A stretch of DNA of 30,106 nt. Source: Candidatus Peribacteria bacterium (GTDB taxonomy: Bacteria; Patescibacteriota; Gracilibacteria; Peribacterales; Peribacteraceae). The notes under the pieces are model-generated. The model had not been told where the DNA came from, searched no databases, and saw nothing but the letters and a program-made list of their open reading frames with translations. This document shows, in pieces, positions 14,999 to 22,767 of the stretch. The translations under genes were made by a program, and so were the position numbers. How positions within the stretch are numbered: position 1 is the stretch's first letter; each line of letters begins with the position of its first letter. The stretch covers positions 1 to 30,106 of the forward strand of contig CAINWJ010000128.1 of the NCBI GenBank assembly GCA_903854455.1. Reading direction: 5' to 3'.

Positions 14999-15559
14999 AT
15001 GCATGCCGAGAATAAAAACACTGTACGACAACTGACGAAGCAGAGGATCGATGCCATGACTGATGGTGAACGACGCTTTGAAAGCGTCACAATCTGCGAT
15101 CGCCTTTGGTCGAAAGTGACAGGAGCCCATGACCTCTGCATCGCGATCTTCATGCCACTCAACACCGAACCGAACATCGTTCCGTTCATCGAGAAATGTC
15201 TGGAAGAAAAAATCACCATCTGTGCACCGGTCTGGGAATATCCCGGTCTGACGTTCCGGATCATTCAATCAGTACATGATTTGGCAGAGAATCCTCACAC
15301 GAAAATCGCCGAACCGACGGAACGGTCTCCCCTGATCGATCCCAAGATGATCTCGCATGCACTCGTTCCAGGTCGCGCATTCACGCAGATTGGACAACGA
15401 CTCGGCAGAGGCGGCGGTGCCTATGACCGGTGGATCAGTCTCCAACGGACGATCAATCTGTCGACGAGATTCATCGGCGTGTGCTTCCGGTGCCAGATCG
15501 TCGATGAATTGCCGATGGAAGAGCATGACGAGAAAATGGATGAGGTGGTGACGGGGTGA
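14999..15559 (+). CDS. 5-formyltetrahydrofolate cyclo-ligase
   Basis: It converts 5-formyl-THF to 5,10-methenyl-THF using ATP, recycling a by-product formed by serine hydroxymethyltransferase, which is encoded next. Motifs include the N-terminal RQLTKQR helix, LVPGRAF (122-128), the nucleotide/folate loop GRGGGAYDR (136-144) and the closing GVCFRCQIVDELPMEEHDEKMDEVVT-like strand set (about 160-185; the family pattern is G-V-x-F-x-x-Q...LP...HD...D...T). ATG 14999 is chosen because the family N-terminus aligns there; TTG 14972 and ATG 14975 lie further upstream. It sits about 50 bp after dnaX and before glyA. Confidence 0.92.
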   Translation: MHAENKNTVRQLTKQRIDAMTDGERRFESVTICDRLWSKVTGAHDLCIAIFMPLNTEPNIVPFIEKCLEEKITICAPVWEYPGLTFRIIQSVHDLAENPHTKIAEPTERSPLIDPKMISHALVPGRAFTQIGQRLGRGGGAYDRWISLQRTINLSTRFIGVCFRCQIVDELPMEEHDEKMDEVVTG

Positions 15560-15562
15560 AGA

Positions 15563-15640
15563 GAGGAAACCAAAGATTTCAAAGAAACCAAGGAAACCAA
15601 CGAACAAATCCTTGGACTCTTTGGTTTCGTTGGTTTCCCT
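15563..15640. repeat. Period-9 GGAAACCAA arrays forming a hairpin upstream of glyA
   Basis: Left arm: units GGAAACCAA, AGATTTCAA, AGAAACCAA, GGAAACCAA. Right arm (complement): TTGGACTCT, TTGGTTTCG, TTGGTTTCC. They face each other across a short loop near 15605-15610. The array starts four bases after the cyclo-ligase stop. The unit order parallels the array at 2410-2449. Confidence 0.8.
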
Positions 15641-15680
15641 CCCTTCACTTTGAACAATTCCCTCCCGCTCCATTTTCCTC

Positions 15681-15686
15681 TATCCT
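15681..15686 (+). promoter_or_regulatory. -10-like hexamer of glyA
   Basis: TATCCT lies six bases before the glyA ATG; no Shine-Dalgarno is present. Confidence 0.3.
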
Positions 15687-15692
15687 CCACCC

Positions 15693-16955
15693 ATGCCCAC
15701 CTACACCTCCCTCCAGAAAGAAGATCCAGCCGTTTTTGCCGCACTCATGGGTGAGATCAAACGTCAGAAGGAGGGTGTCGAACTCATCGCATCCGAGAAC
15801 TACATCTTCCCGGCCGTCATGGAAGCCATGGCAACGGTGTTCAATAACAAGTATTCAGAAGGGTACCCCGGCAAACGGTACTACGGAGGTCAGGAATTTA
15901 CGGATCAGGTGGAAACATTGGCGATCGAACGGGCAAAGAAGCTCTTCAACGCAGGACACGCCAACGTTCAGCCACATGCAGGTGCACCTGCAAACGTCGC
16001 CTTGTACTTCGCACTTCTGGAACCGGGTGACACGGTGATGGGAATGGACTTGAGTCACGGCGGTCACCTCACTCACGGTCATCCCGTGACGTACATCACG
16101 AAAATATTCAAATTCGTCCGCTACAAGATGAAAGATGTGGAAACGGGCGAGATCGACTACGATGAAATGCTCGCCGTTGCCAGGAAAGAGAAGCCGAAGA
16201 TCCTGCTCGGAGGATTCTCCGCGTTCCCGCGTGAACTCGATTACGCCAAAATGAAAGCCATCGCACAGGAAGTGGGCGCCATCACGGTAATGGATATGGC
16301 ACACATCGCTGGTCTGATCGCCGGGAAACAGCTCCAGAATCCGTTCGATCACGGGTTCGATGTGATTACCACGACAACGCACAAAACACTGCGCGGACCG
16401 CGCGGCGGCATGATCCTCACGCGGGATCCGGAACTCGGTAAGAAGATCGATAAATCCGTCTTCCCCGGTTTCCAGGGAGGACCCATCATGCAGATGGTAG
16501 CTGCCAAGGCTGTCGCATTCGGCGAGGCCCTGAAGCCGGAATTCAAGGAGTACGCCGCACAAATTATCCGTAACAGCAAGCACCTGGCTTCATTCTTCAT
16601 GGAGCACGGCGTGAAGCTGGTAACCAACGGCACCGACAACCACATGATGCTGATCGACTGTGTGAAGTCTTGGAATCTGGGAGGAGGCGAAGTCGAACAT
16701 CTGCTGGATGCCATCGGCATCACACTGAACAAAAATATGATTGCGAACGACACGCGCAAGCCGATGGATCCCTCCGGTGTTCGCCTGGGCACTCCGGCCA
16801 TCACGACACGGGGCATGAAGGAGAAGGAAATGGAAATCCTCGGACAGTTCATGCTGAGTGCCATCGAGAAACGTAACGATGAGAAAGCGCTCGTTACATT
16901 GGGTGGAAAGGTGAAGGAATTCTGTCTCCAGTTCCCAGTGCCGGGGATCGAATAA
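15693..16955 (+). CDS. glyA: Serine hydroxymethyltransferase
   Basis: This PLP enzyme interconverts serine plus THF with glycine plus 5,10-methylene-THF, the main C1 source for thymidylate and purines. The 420-residue sequence matches the family end to end. ELIASENY lies at 30-37, YSEGYPGKRYYGG at 54-66 and NVQPHAGAPAN at 91-101. The cofactor-binding DMAHIAGLIA is at 201-210. The Schiff-base lysine K231 lies in TTTTHKTLRGPRGG. PGFQGGP and RLGTPAITTRG near the C-terminus are also present. It follows 5-formyl-THF cyclo-ligase, and its cofactor is supplied by PdxS/PdxT encoded in this window. Confidence 0.98.
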   Translation: MPTYTSLQKEDPAVFAALMGEIKRQKEGVELIASENYIFPAVMEAMATVFNNKYSEGYPGKRYYGGQEFTDQVETLAIERAKKLFNAGHANVQPHAGAPANVALYFALLEPGDTVMGMDLSHGGHLTHGHPVTYITKIFKFVRYKMKDVETGEIDYDEMLAVARKEKPKILLGGFSAFPRELDYAKMKAIAQEVGAITVMDMAHIAGLIAGKQLQNPFDHGFDVITTTTHKTLRGPRGGMILTRDPELGKKIDKSVFPGFQGGPIMQMVAAKAVAFGEALKPEFKEYAAQIIRNSKHLASFFMEHGVKLVTNGTDNHMMLIDCVKSWNLGGGEVEHLLDAIGITLNKNMIANDTRKPMDPSGVRLGTPAITTRGMKEKEMEILGQFMLSAIEKRNDEKALVTLGGKVKEFCLQFPVPGIE

Positions 16956-16966
16956 ATGAAACATCT

Positions 16967-17005
16967 CCGGGACGCTGCGTCCCGGCTGCGGGGATAATTA
17001 TTTTT
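16967..17005 (+). terminator. REP-like palindrome / terminator after glyA
   Basis: CCGGGACG-CTG-CGTCCCGG forms an 8-bp stem (16967-16985) just past the glyA stop, followed 14 bases later by ATTATTTTT. The stem and the trailing CTGCGG resemble the palindromes at 22595 and 22768, so it may be a dispersed element acting as terminator. Confidence 0.5.
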
Positions 17006-17020
17006 CAAAGATTGCCAACT

Positions 17021-17060
17021 ATTCCTAATCCCTAATTCCCAATTCCTAATCCCTAATCCC
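17021..17060 (+). repeat. CCTAATTC-type tandem array upstream of the undecaprenol-kinase gene
   Basis: ATTCCTAATCCCTAATTCCC is followed by AATTCCTAATCCCTAATCCC, which is a 20-bp period made of CCTAAT sub-units. The array ends eight bases before the ATG at 17068, leaving no room for a normal ribosome binding site. Confidence 0.75.
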
Positions 17061-17067
17061 TCGTCCC

Positions 17068-17466
17068 ATGCGCCTCACCCTCAAAAGCCTCCGCCACGCA
17101 CTTCATGGACTGAAGCACGCCGTCTCGACGGAACGGAACATTCGCGGCTTCCTGATCCTGGCGCTCTGTATGATCGTCGTTGCCGCTCTCTTCCGCTTCC
17201 AGCTGCCGGAATGGATCATCCTGCTCCTTCTCCTGCTCAGTTTCCTCGTCATTGAACTCATCAACACAGCCATCGAACGTATCACGGACACTATTGATGA
17301 TGAGCGCAAGCTCGCTCAGGGCGGCCACTTCCACCCCGGCATCAAGTCGGCGAAGGATGTCGCCGCTGCCGCGTCACTGCTCGCACTTCTCATCGTCAGC
17401 ATCATCATTCTGCTGCTCTTCCTCCCGCACATCCTGGGTCTCTTCTTCGTCCTTCCTCAAGCGTGA
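17068..17466 (+). CDS. dgkA: Undecaprenol/diacylglycerol kinase (DgkA family)
   Basis: This is a small membrane kinase phosphorylating undecaprenol or diacylglycerol. At 132 residues it fits the family. Three hydrophobic helices are visible (about 28-46, 49-66, 99-125). The signature ELINTAIERITDTID lies at about 62-76, and the AKDVAAAASLLAL motif follows in the third helix. The adjacent, overlapping uppP gene argues for undecaprenol as substrate (Gram-positive type), with both enzymes yielding undecaprenyl phosphate. An array of CCTAAT repeats abuts the start, and no Shine-Dalgarno is seen. Confidence 0.88.
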   Translation: MRLTLKSLRHALHGLKHAVSTERNIRGFLILALCMIVVAALFRFQLPEWIILLLLLLSFLVIELINTAIERITDTIDDERKLAQGGHFHPGIKSAKDVAAAASLLALLIVSIIILLLFLPHILGLFFVLPQA

Positions 17467-18230
17467 CCGTCGTCTCTGCCATCATCCTCGGAATCGTCGA
17501 AGGCATCACGGAGTTTCTGCCCATTTCTTCGACGGGACATTTGATTCTGGCTGAACGACTCATTGGAATGGATTCATCCGATGTCGTGAAGAGCTTCGAT
17601 ATCGTGATCCAGCTGGGCGCTATCCTGGCCGTTGCCATCCTGTACTGGAAAACACTCCTCCAGAGTCGACGATCGATCCTTCTGATCATCACCGCTTTCA
17701 TCCCAACCGGCATCATCGGATTTGCGCTGCATGGCTTCGTCCGTTCACTCCTGGGTAGTACGCAGGTCGTCTCCTGGTCTCTGCTCCTCGGCGGTCTCTT
17801 CCTCATCATCTTCGAATACCTCCACCGCGAGAGTGCATCAGCAACGGATTCGGTCGATGCAATCACCGTGAAGCAGGCAGTGATCATCGGCATCTTCCAA
17901 TCCATTGCGATCATTCCGGGTGTATCCCGTGCCGCGGCAACCATCGTCGGCGGTCTGCTCCTGGGACTGAAGCGTAAGACAATCGTGGAATTCTCGTTCC
18001 TCCTCGCCATCCCGACGATGCTCGCGGCATCGGTACTGGATCTTCTCAAAACCGGCTCAGCAATCACCGGTCACGATGCGCTCTTGATCTGCATCGGCTT
18101 CGTCACATCATTCATCATCGCTATCATCGCCATCCGCTGGTTCCTGTCCTATATCCGCAGTCACACGTTCACGTCATTCGGGATCTATAGGGTGATCGTC
18201 GGAGTGCTGTGTCTGCTATTGCTCAAATAA
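17463..18230 (+). CDS. uppP: Undecaprenyl-diphosphate phosphatase
   Basis: UppP (BacA) dephosphorylates undecaprenyl diphosphate to regenerate the lipid carrier for peptidoglycan and other surface polymers. The first catalytic motif EGITEFLPISSTGH (13-26) is intact. The second is PGVSRAAAT (152-160), where the usual PGxSRSGxT has Ala in place of the second Ser; the key Ser-Arg remain. About eight hydrophobic segments are present over 255 residues, as expected. The GTG start overlaps the upstream TGA stop by four bases (GTGA), so translation is probably coupled with the kinase. Overproduction of this family gives bacitracin resistance in other bacteria. Confidence 0.95.
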   Translation: MTVVSAIILGIVEGITEFLPISSTGHLILAERLIGMDSSDVVKSFDIVIQLGAILAVAILYWKTLLQSRRSILLIITAFIPTGIIGFALHGFVRSLLGSTQVVSWSLLLGGLFLIIFEYLHRESASATDSVDAITVKQAVIIGIFQSIAIIPGVSRAAATIVGGLLLGLKRKTIVEFSFLLAIPTMLAASVLDLLKTGSAITGHDALLICIGFVTSFIIAIIAIRWFLSYIRSHTFTSFGIYRVIVGVLCLLLLK

Positions 18231-18238
18231 AATTTTAG

Positions 18239-18317
18239 GGAGCAGGTGTCTACCTGCGGCGAACAAGTGATATACAACGCCGCTTTTCCTGATTATCCGC
18301 GGGTAGATACCCGCTCC
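18239..18317. repeat. REP-like double palindrome after uppP
   Basis: GGAGCAGGTGTCTACCTGCGG (21 bases, 18239-18259) and CCGCGGGTAGATACCCGCTCC (18297-18317) are inverted copies with 17 of 21 matches. Each is itself a palindrome. It sits eight bases after the uppP stop. Confidence 0.75.
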
Positions 18318-18325
18318 TATATCAC

Positions 18326-18356
18326 AAAAAAAGTGGCAGGAAGCAATTCCTGCCAC
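18326..18356 (-). terminator. Rho-independent terminator of the SLH/Calx-beta gene
   Basis: On the minus strand a perfect 10-bp stem (GTGGCAGGAA with TTCCTGCCAC) and TTGC loop is followed by seven Ts. It lies 24 bp past the stop of the SLH/Calx-beta gene. Confidence 0.88.
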
Positions 18357-18379
18357 CTATTTGATTTAAACCTGATCAC

Positions 18380-19837
18380 TTACTGCAAGGTGACCGACGC
18401 AATGCTCTGATCACCCAGCGTCGCTCCGGACGGCGAGGACAAGGAGAGATTCAGAACCCTGCCGGCGGTCCCCCCAGCCAGGATGGGAACAGTGAATGTT
18501 TTGATGGATTCACCTGGAGCAAACGTCAATGTCCCACTGACAGCACTGTAGTCAGTACCGGGTAGAGCCGAACCGCCAGTCGTGCTGTAGGCAACCGAGG
18601 CGGCACCGATACCACCGACATGGCTGACCGTCACAACCGCTTTGCCTGCTGTCACATTCACACTGTAGTTACTGCTGCCGAACTTCACGGTACCGTCGGC
18701 AAACGTCGACGTCTGCTTATCCGCAAGAGTCACGGACGCAACAGACTGATCGAGAGAGGTGCCGGTGGAAGGATTGACGAGCACGACGCCGAAGGTTCTG
18801 TTCCCATCGACGGTACTGTTGTCGACCGCGGTCACAGTGAATGTCTTGGTCGTCTCACCGGCAGCGAAACTAAGCGTACCGCTGGCACCCACGAAATCCA
18901 CACCCGAGAGACCGGTAGCATTGCTCGTAGCATACCCGACCGTCACTGCAGAAGTCGTCACACCTGTTCTATTCACGGTCACTGTAAGTGTTTGGCCCTC
19001 CAGAACGGTATACGTCGTCGCACTGAGCGAGAGAACCGCAGTTGTCGGAGCAGCACTGCTGGAAGACGCCGTGGATCCGGCACTCGAGGAAGATGTGGAG
19101 AATGGATCGTTGATATTCACGACAGCCGTCGCAGGCGTGCCAAGCAGCAGGACTCCGGTGGGATTCTTGAGCGTCAGATTCGCCGTCCTCTGACCGGATG
19201 CCGCTGTATTGTTCTTGATCGTCAGCGTCAGTTTCTTGCTGGTTTCCTTGGAGCCAAAGGTTAACGTTCCGCTGATGGGTTCGTAATCTTTCCCGGAGAC
19301 AGCCGTACCGTCAGTCAGAGCGTACTCAACAGTACCCGCTCCGGTATTTCCTCCGATCCGCATAACCAAAAACTGCAACTGACCTGTCGCGACGTTCTTG
19401 TCCACGTTATAGGTTAGCGAATCGAAGCGGACGAATCCGCCGGCATTGTAGGAAGATGTTGAGCTGCTCGCAGATGAAACCGATGAGCTGGTGGAGGAAA
19501 CAGAACTACTGGAAGAGCTGGAGCGACTGGAAGATGTCGATCTGGATGATGAGCTCGCGATTCCCTTGATCTCATCACGCAAGCGCTTGAAGAGCAGCGC
19601 AGCTTGACCGCGCGTCAGCGGCTCATCCGGTCCGAAGTGCGCACTGTCGAGACCTTTGATGATCCCCAGCTGGTACATCTCCCCGATGGCATCGTCGGCG
19701 TAGTGCGTTGATGGAACATCGCGGAAGATTGTCGAGCCCCTGAACGATGCGCTCAGAGTGCCGATGGCAACTCCGGCTGCAACACCAGCCAGAAAGACTG
19801 CTGGAAGAATCTTGGAAAATGAACGCGTGATGCGCAT
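18380..19837 (-). CDS. Secreted SLH-domain protein with three Calx-beta repeats
   Basis: This is a likely surface protein. Residues 8-30 form a hydrophobic signal or anchor helix. One S-layer-homology motif (about 36-90: FRDVPSTHYADDAIGEMYQLGIIKG, then LTRGQAALLFKRL) would bind cell-wall polymer. A Ser-rich linker (94-129) and a shorter one (246-262) separate three Calx-beta domains (about 134-245, 267-373, 382-485), each with the DY/DF...SGTLTF.PGE..KT.T pattern and potential calcium sites. The protein ends just after the last strand. Only one SLH motif is present, where three are usual. ATG 19837 is chosen because the longer frame reads through the promoter. Length is 485 residues. A role in adhesion or envelope structure is inferred. 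Confidence 0.85.
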   Translation of the reverse strand: MRITRSFSKILPAVFLAGVAAGVAIGTLSASFRGSTIFRDVPSTHYADDAIGEMYQLGIIKGLDSAHFGPDEPLTRGQAALLFKRLRDEIKGIASSSSRSTSSSRSSSSSSSVSSTSSSVSSASSSTSSYNAGGFVRFDSLTYNVDKNVATGQLQFLVMRIGGNTGAGTVEYALTDGTAVSGKDYEPISGTLTFGSKETSKKLTLTIKNNTAASGQRTANLTLKNPTGVLLLGTPATAVVNINDPFSTSSSSAGSTASSSSAAPTTAVLSLSATTYTVLEGQTLTVTVNRTGVTTSAVTVGYATSNATGLSGVDFVGASGTLSFAAGETTKTFTVTAVDNSTVDGNRTFGVVLVNPSTGTSLDQSVASVTLADKQTSTFADGTVKFGSSNYSVNVTAGKAVVTVSHVGGIGAASVAYSTTGGSALPGTDYSAVSGTLTFAPGESIKTFTVPILAGGTAGRVLNLSLSSPSGATLGDQSIASVTLQ

Positions 19838-19862
19838 GGAAGTGAATGGGGAATGTAAGTGC

Positions 19863-19891
19863 ATTATGTGAAAGGCGGTGGTGAGAGGCAA
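19863..19891 (-). promoter_or_regulatory. Sigma-70-type promoter of the SLH/Calx-beta gene
   Basis: On the minus strand, TTGCCT (19886-19891), a 17-base spacer and CATAAT (19863-19868) lie 25 bases before ATG 19837. This supports the shorter start. Confidence 0.55.
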
Positions 19892-19914
19892 TGGACAGGA
19901 CGAAGCAGATGGTC

Positions 19915-20012
19915 GCTGATAAGGGTCTGGGTCGGGGTGAGGGTCAGGTTTATTGCAGAATAATCCTACTTCTTCCTGACCCCAGCCCTGATACCCGACC
20001 CTCGCTCTGATA
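19915..20012. repeat. Inverted GGGTC-type arrays between divergent genes
   Basis: CTGATAAGGGTCTGGGTCGGGG and following GGGTCAGG (to 19948) face CCTGACCCCAGCCCTGATACCCGACCC (from 19975) in the opposite sense. Each arm has GGGTC-like units. Together they fill the region upstream of the cysteine-rich gene. Confidence 0.75.
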
Positions 20013-20016
20013 CACT
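20008..20016 (+). promoter_or_regulatory. Extended -10 of the cysteine-rich gene
   Basis: TGATACACT (an extended -10, TG-N-TACACT) ends six bases before the ATG. No Shine-Dalgarno is present, so transcription would begin at or beside the start codon. Confidence 0.45.
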
Positions 20017-20022
20017 TTCTAC

Positions 20023-21681
20023 ATGCACAAAACCTGTGCCAACCCCTGGTGTCAACAAGTCTTCGACGTCTCCCCGACCGACGAGGAATTTCTGAAGAAA
20101 TTCGACTGCCCGGCTCCGACGATGTGTGTGATGTGCCGTCACCAGCGCCGCGCGATGTTCTTCCCAATTTTGACATTTCATCGTCGTACGTCGGCTCTAT
20201 CGGGAACGCCACTCCTGTCCATTTACTCGCAGAAGAACTCCTTTCCCGTCTATTCCATCGAAGAATGGTGGTCGGATGTTTGGGATGCCCTTTCCTTCGG
20301 GAAGCCATATGATCCATCCAGAACACTCCTGGAACAGTTCGGCGAACTAATAGCTGTCGTGCCAAAAATGGCAAACCACAATGAGAACGCAGATAACTGC
20401 GAATACAGTTATGGAGCCTACAATTCTCACAATTGCTATTACTGTAAAACGATCGCCCGATCGCAAGATATTTTCTATTCAGAGATGATCACGGGGAAGA
20501 ATGACAGCCTCATCGACTGCTACCGCTGCCAGTATTCAAGCTATCTCGTGGAATGTCTCCTTAGCCTCAATTGCTATGGATCATCGTATCTCCTGCGATG
20601 CTCCAATGTCCGTGACAGTCACTTCTGCATCGACTGTCAGGGATGCGCGGACTGCCTCTTCTGCCATAACCTCCGGAATAAGTCGTTCCACATCAACAAT
20701 AAACCGGTCGACAAGGAGACGTTCCGCCACATGAAAGAGGAGATCATCGACGGACGGTATTCAACACTGGAGAAGAACCTAGAATCATTCGGTGATGTGT
20801 ACCGGGCGACAATCTGGAGAGACCAACAGAATGTAAACTGCGAGGACTGTAGCGGCGACGGGCTCTTCAGCTGCGCGCGCTGCCACGAATGCTTCAACTG
20901 TTTCAATACTGTGGACGGCCGCTACTGCTGGGATCTCACACCAAGTACCACGAATACGAATTCGATGGATCTCACGCAGGGTGGAATAGGAGAGCTGCTG
21001 TACAACTGCACATCACTAGGCGGGAAAAACTACTACGCCCGCATGTGTTTCCGATGCCGACATTCCTCTTCGATTACCTACTGTATCGACTGCTTCAGTT
21101 GCAAAGACTGCTTCGCATGTACGGGGCTAAAAAACAAATCCTTTTGCATCCTGAATACCCAATATACGGAGGAGGGGTACAAGATGCTGGTTTCGACAAT
21201 CATCGAACACATGAAACGCGATGGGGACTGGGGAAACTTCTTCCATCCTGCACACTCGTTCTTCGCCTACAACACCTCATCTGCATCAGCGTACTTCCCA
21301 CTTGAGAAAGAAGAAGTAATCAAGCGCGGCTGGCGGTGGGAAGACATGGCTGAACCCGCACTGAGCGGTGAAGTGGCATCCAGCATTCCCGACGGAATAG
21401 ACGAGACTGATGACATACTCACGTCATCCATCCTTACCTGTCCGGTGAGCGGGAAGAAATTCAGGATCCAGAAGCGTGAATTGGAGATCTACCGGACACT
21501 GCGGCTCCCCCTCCCCCGCCTTCACCCTGATATTCGGATGAAACGGAGAAAGCAAATGATAAACCCATACGTGCTTCAGTCCGGCCGATGCGGGAAATGC
21601 GGAAAAGAGATTAGGACCACGTTCCCGGAAGGCTCGGAGAATGTGCTCTGTGAGGAATGCTATCTGAAGGAAGTGTACTAA
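20023..21681 (+). CDS. Cysteine-rich (39 Cys) orphan with zinc-ribbon ends and duplicated period-3 Cys runs
   Basis: The function is unknown. N-terminal ribbon: C5, C10, C29, C35, C38, ending in CxxCRHQRR. Two homologous central blocks follow. Block 1 (126-240) holds C202-C205-C208-C211-C214 followed by NKSFHINN. Block 2 (273-395) holds C354-C357-C360-C363-C366 followed by NKSFCILN, plus C284-287-290-293. Cysteines every third residue are very unusual and could line one face of a repetitive fold or bind several metals. The C-terminus has a second degenerate ribbon: F-R-I...L-E-I-Y...LPLPRLHPDIR, then CGKC (523-526) and CEEC (543-546). Related proteins of this type are, as far as I recall, common in CPR genomes and poorly named. 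There is no signal peptide, so it is probably cytoplasmic. It is a single-gene unit with its own promoter. Confidence 0.85.
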   Translation: MHKTCANPWCQQVFDVSPTDEEFLKKFDCPAPTMCVMCRHQRRAMFFPILTFHRRTSALSGTPLLSIYSQKNSFPVYSIEEWWSDVWDALSFGKPYDPSRTLLEQFGELIAVVPKMANHNENADNCEYSYGAYNSHNCYYCKTIARSQDIFYSEMITGKNDSLIDCYRCQYSSYLVECLLSLNCYGSSYLLRCSNVRDSHFCIDCQGCADCLFCHNLRNKSFHINNKPVDKETFRHMKEEIIDGRYSTLEKNLESFGDVYRATIWRDQQNVNCEDCSGDGLFSCARCHECFNCFNTVDGRYCWDLTPSTTNTNSMDLTQGGIGELLYNCTSLGGKNYYARMCFRCRHSSSITYCIDCFSCKDCFACTGLKNKSFCILNTQYTEEGYKMLVSTIIEHMKRDGDWGNFFHPAHSFFAYNTSSASAYFPLEKEEVIKRGWRWEDMAEPALSGEVASSIPDGIDETDDILTSSILTCPVSGKKFRIQKRELEIYRTLRLPLPRLHPDIRMKRRKQMINPYVLQSGRCGKCGKEIRTTFPEGSENVLCEECYLKEVY

Positions 21682-21727
21682 CAGTAAGAAACTTTGCATC
21701 GAGGGATCGAGTATCACTCTTGTCCCC

Positions 21728-21759
21728 AATTTACCTTTTTCAATTTTCAATTTTTCATT
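21728..21759. repeat. CAATTTT tandem repeat downstream of hrcA
   Basis: CAATTTACCTTTTT, CAATTTT, CAATTTTT, CATT run in series. The complement matches the GGAAAATTGAAAAT unit found in frame in korA. It sits between the convergent cysteine-rich and hrcA genes. Confidence 0.65.
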
Positions 21760-21766
21760 CGCGACG

Positions 21767-22474
21767 TCAGTCACGAATCAGCCCCGCCACCATCTCCAGC
21801 GCCACCGTGTTGTACCCGTAATCCATCCGCATGGGACCTAAGACCCCGACGGCGCCAACTTGATCACGAACCCGGTACTTCGTCACGAGCATGCTGCAGC
21901 TACTGAACTGCTGGCATAGGTGCTGATCACCGATGAAGTACTGGACGGTATCGTTGAGTTCGATCTTGTCGACGAGGTCTGCAAGACGCTTCTCCAGCAC
22001 TTCCACCACTCCACTCACCATCGACGGATTGGCGAGGAACTCCGGCTGCTGCATGGCACTCGCAAGACCGAGGTAGTACACACGCTCCCTGTGCGGGATC
22101 GTCGCGAAGCTGACGTTCGGGATCATGTTGGAAAGTAATGCGACAGCCTCGTAGACCCGCTCCTGATCCTTGTGACGGAAGTACTGCTCACGGAGTGTCT
22201 CAAACCGTGTGCGCACCGCACGCTCGTTCCTGGACGGCTCCATGAACTCTTTGACGTACACGCGATATCCCTTCACCGTCGGGATGCGCCCGGCGGAGAC
22301 ATGTGGTTGCTCTAAGAACCCCATATCCTCCAGTTCCCCCATCTCCGAACGGATCGTGGCGGATGACACGGGGAAGTCCCCGGATTCCAGCAATCTCTTG
22401 CTCCCTACCGGCAGCGCGGTCTCGATGAACTGATCGATGATGGCCTGGAGCAAGCGGGCTTGGCGGAGATCCAT
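21767..22474 (-). CDS. hrcA: Heat-inducible transcription repressor HrcA, shortened form
   Basis: HrcA represses chaperone genes by binding CIRCE operators. The N-terminal winged helix is clear (1 to about 70: LLQAIIDQFIETALPVGSKRLLE, then SSATIRSEMGELEDMGFLEQPHVSAGRIPT). The C-terminal GAF-like part ends with GVLGPMRMDYGYNTVALEMVAGLI, the normal family terminus. The protein is 235 residues against a usual 330-350, so most of the inserted dimerisation domain in the middle is missing. No CIRCE inverted repeat (TTAGCACTC-N9-GAGTGCTAA) and no groEL or dnaK gene is in the window, so its targets lie elsewhere. It has a -10-like TATACT six bases before the ATG. Confidence 0.9.
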   Translation of the reverse strand: MDLRQARLLQAIIDQFIETALPVGSKRLLESGDFPVSSATIRSEMGELEDMGFLEQPHVSAGRIPTVKGYRVYVKEFMEPSRNERAVRTRFETLREQYFRHKDQERVYEAVALLSNMIPNVSFATIPHRERVYYLGLASAMQQPEFLANPSMVSGVVEVLEKRLADLVDKIELNDTVQYFIGDQHLCQQFSSCSMLVTKYRVRDQVGAVGVLGPMRMDYGYNTVALEMVAGLIRD

Positions 22475-22480
22475 GGGGGA

Positions 22481-22486
22481 AGTATA
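22481..22486 (-). promoter_or_regulatory. -10-like hexamer of hrcA
   Basis: TATACT on the minus strand lies six bases before the hrcA ATG; transcription would start on the start codon itself. No good -35 is seen. Confidence 0.45.
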
Positions 22487-22520
22487 GCAAGAATCTTCGA
22501 AACACTCATAACTACCGTAG

Positions 22521-22539
22521 CCGGGGCATCGTACCCCGG
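22521..22539. repeat. REP-like palindrome
   Basis: CCGGGG-CATCGTA-CCCCGG: 6-bp stem with a 7-base loop. It is related in composition to 22768-22786. Confidence 0.6.
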
Positions 22540-22594
22540 AGAAGCGATCAGCGGACAGCGACTAGCGAACAGAACAGATTTTATTCCGCTGCTG

Positions 22595-22607
22595 GGACGC
22601 AGCGTCC
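22595..22607. repeat. REP-like palindrome (GGACG-CAG-CGTCC)
   Basis: The core matches the stem after glyA (GGGACG-CTG-CGTCCC, 16969-16983). Confidence 0.55.
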
Positions 22608-22767
22608 TGATGCGAGATGCAACCTATGCGACCACAACCTCGTATCCTGCCGATTCGAGGGACGTCACAGCCGCTCGAATCTCATCCGCAGGCATATCAA
22701 TCGCAACGACAACTTATGATAAAGTCGAGACTTATCTCATTGTTTGTACCATTCAATGTCAACTGCC

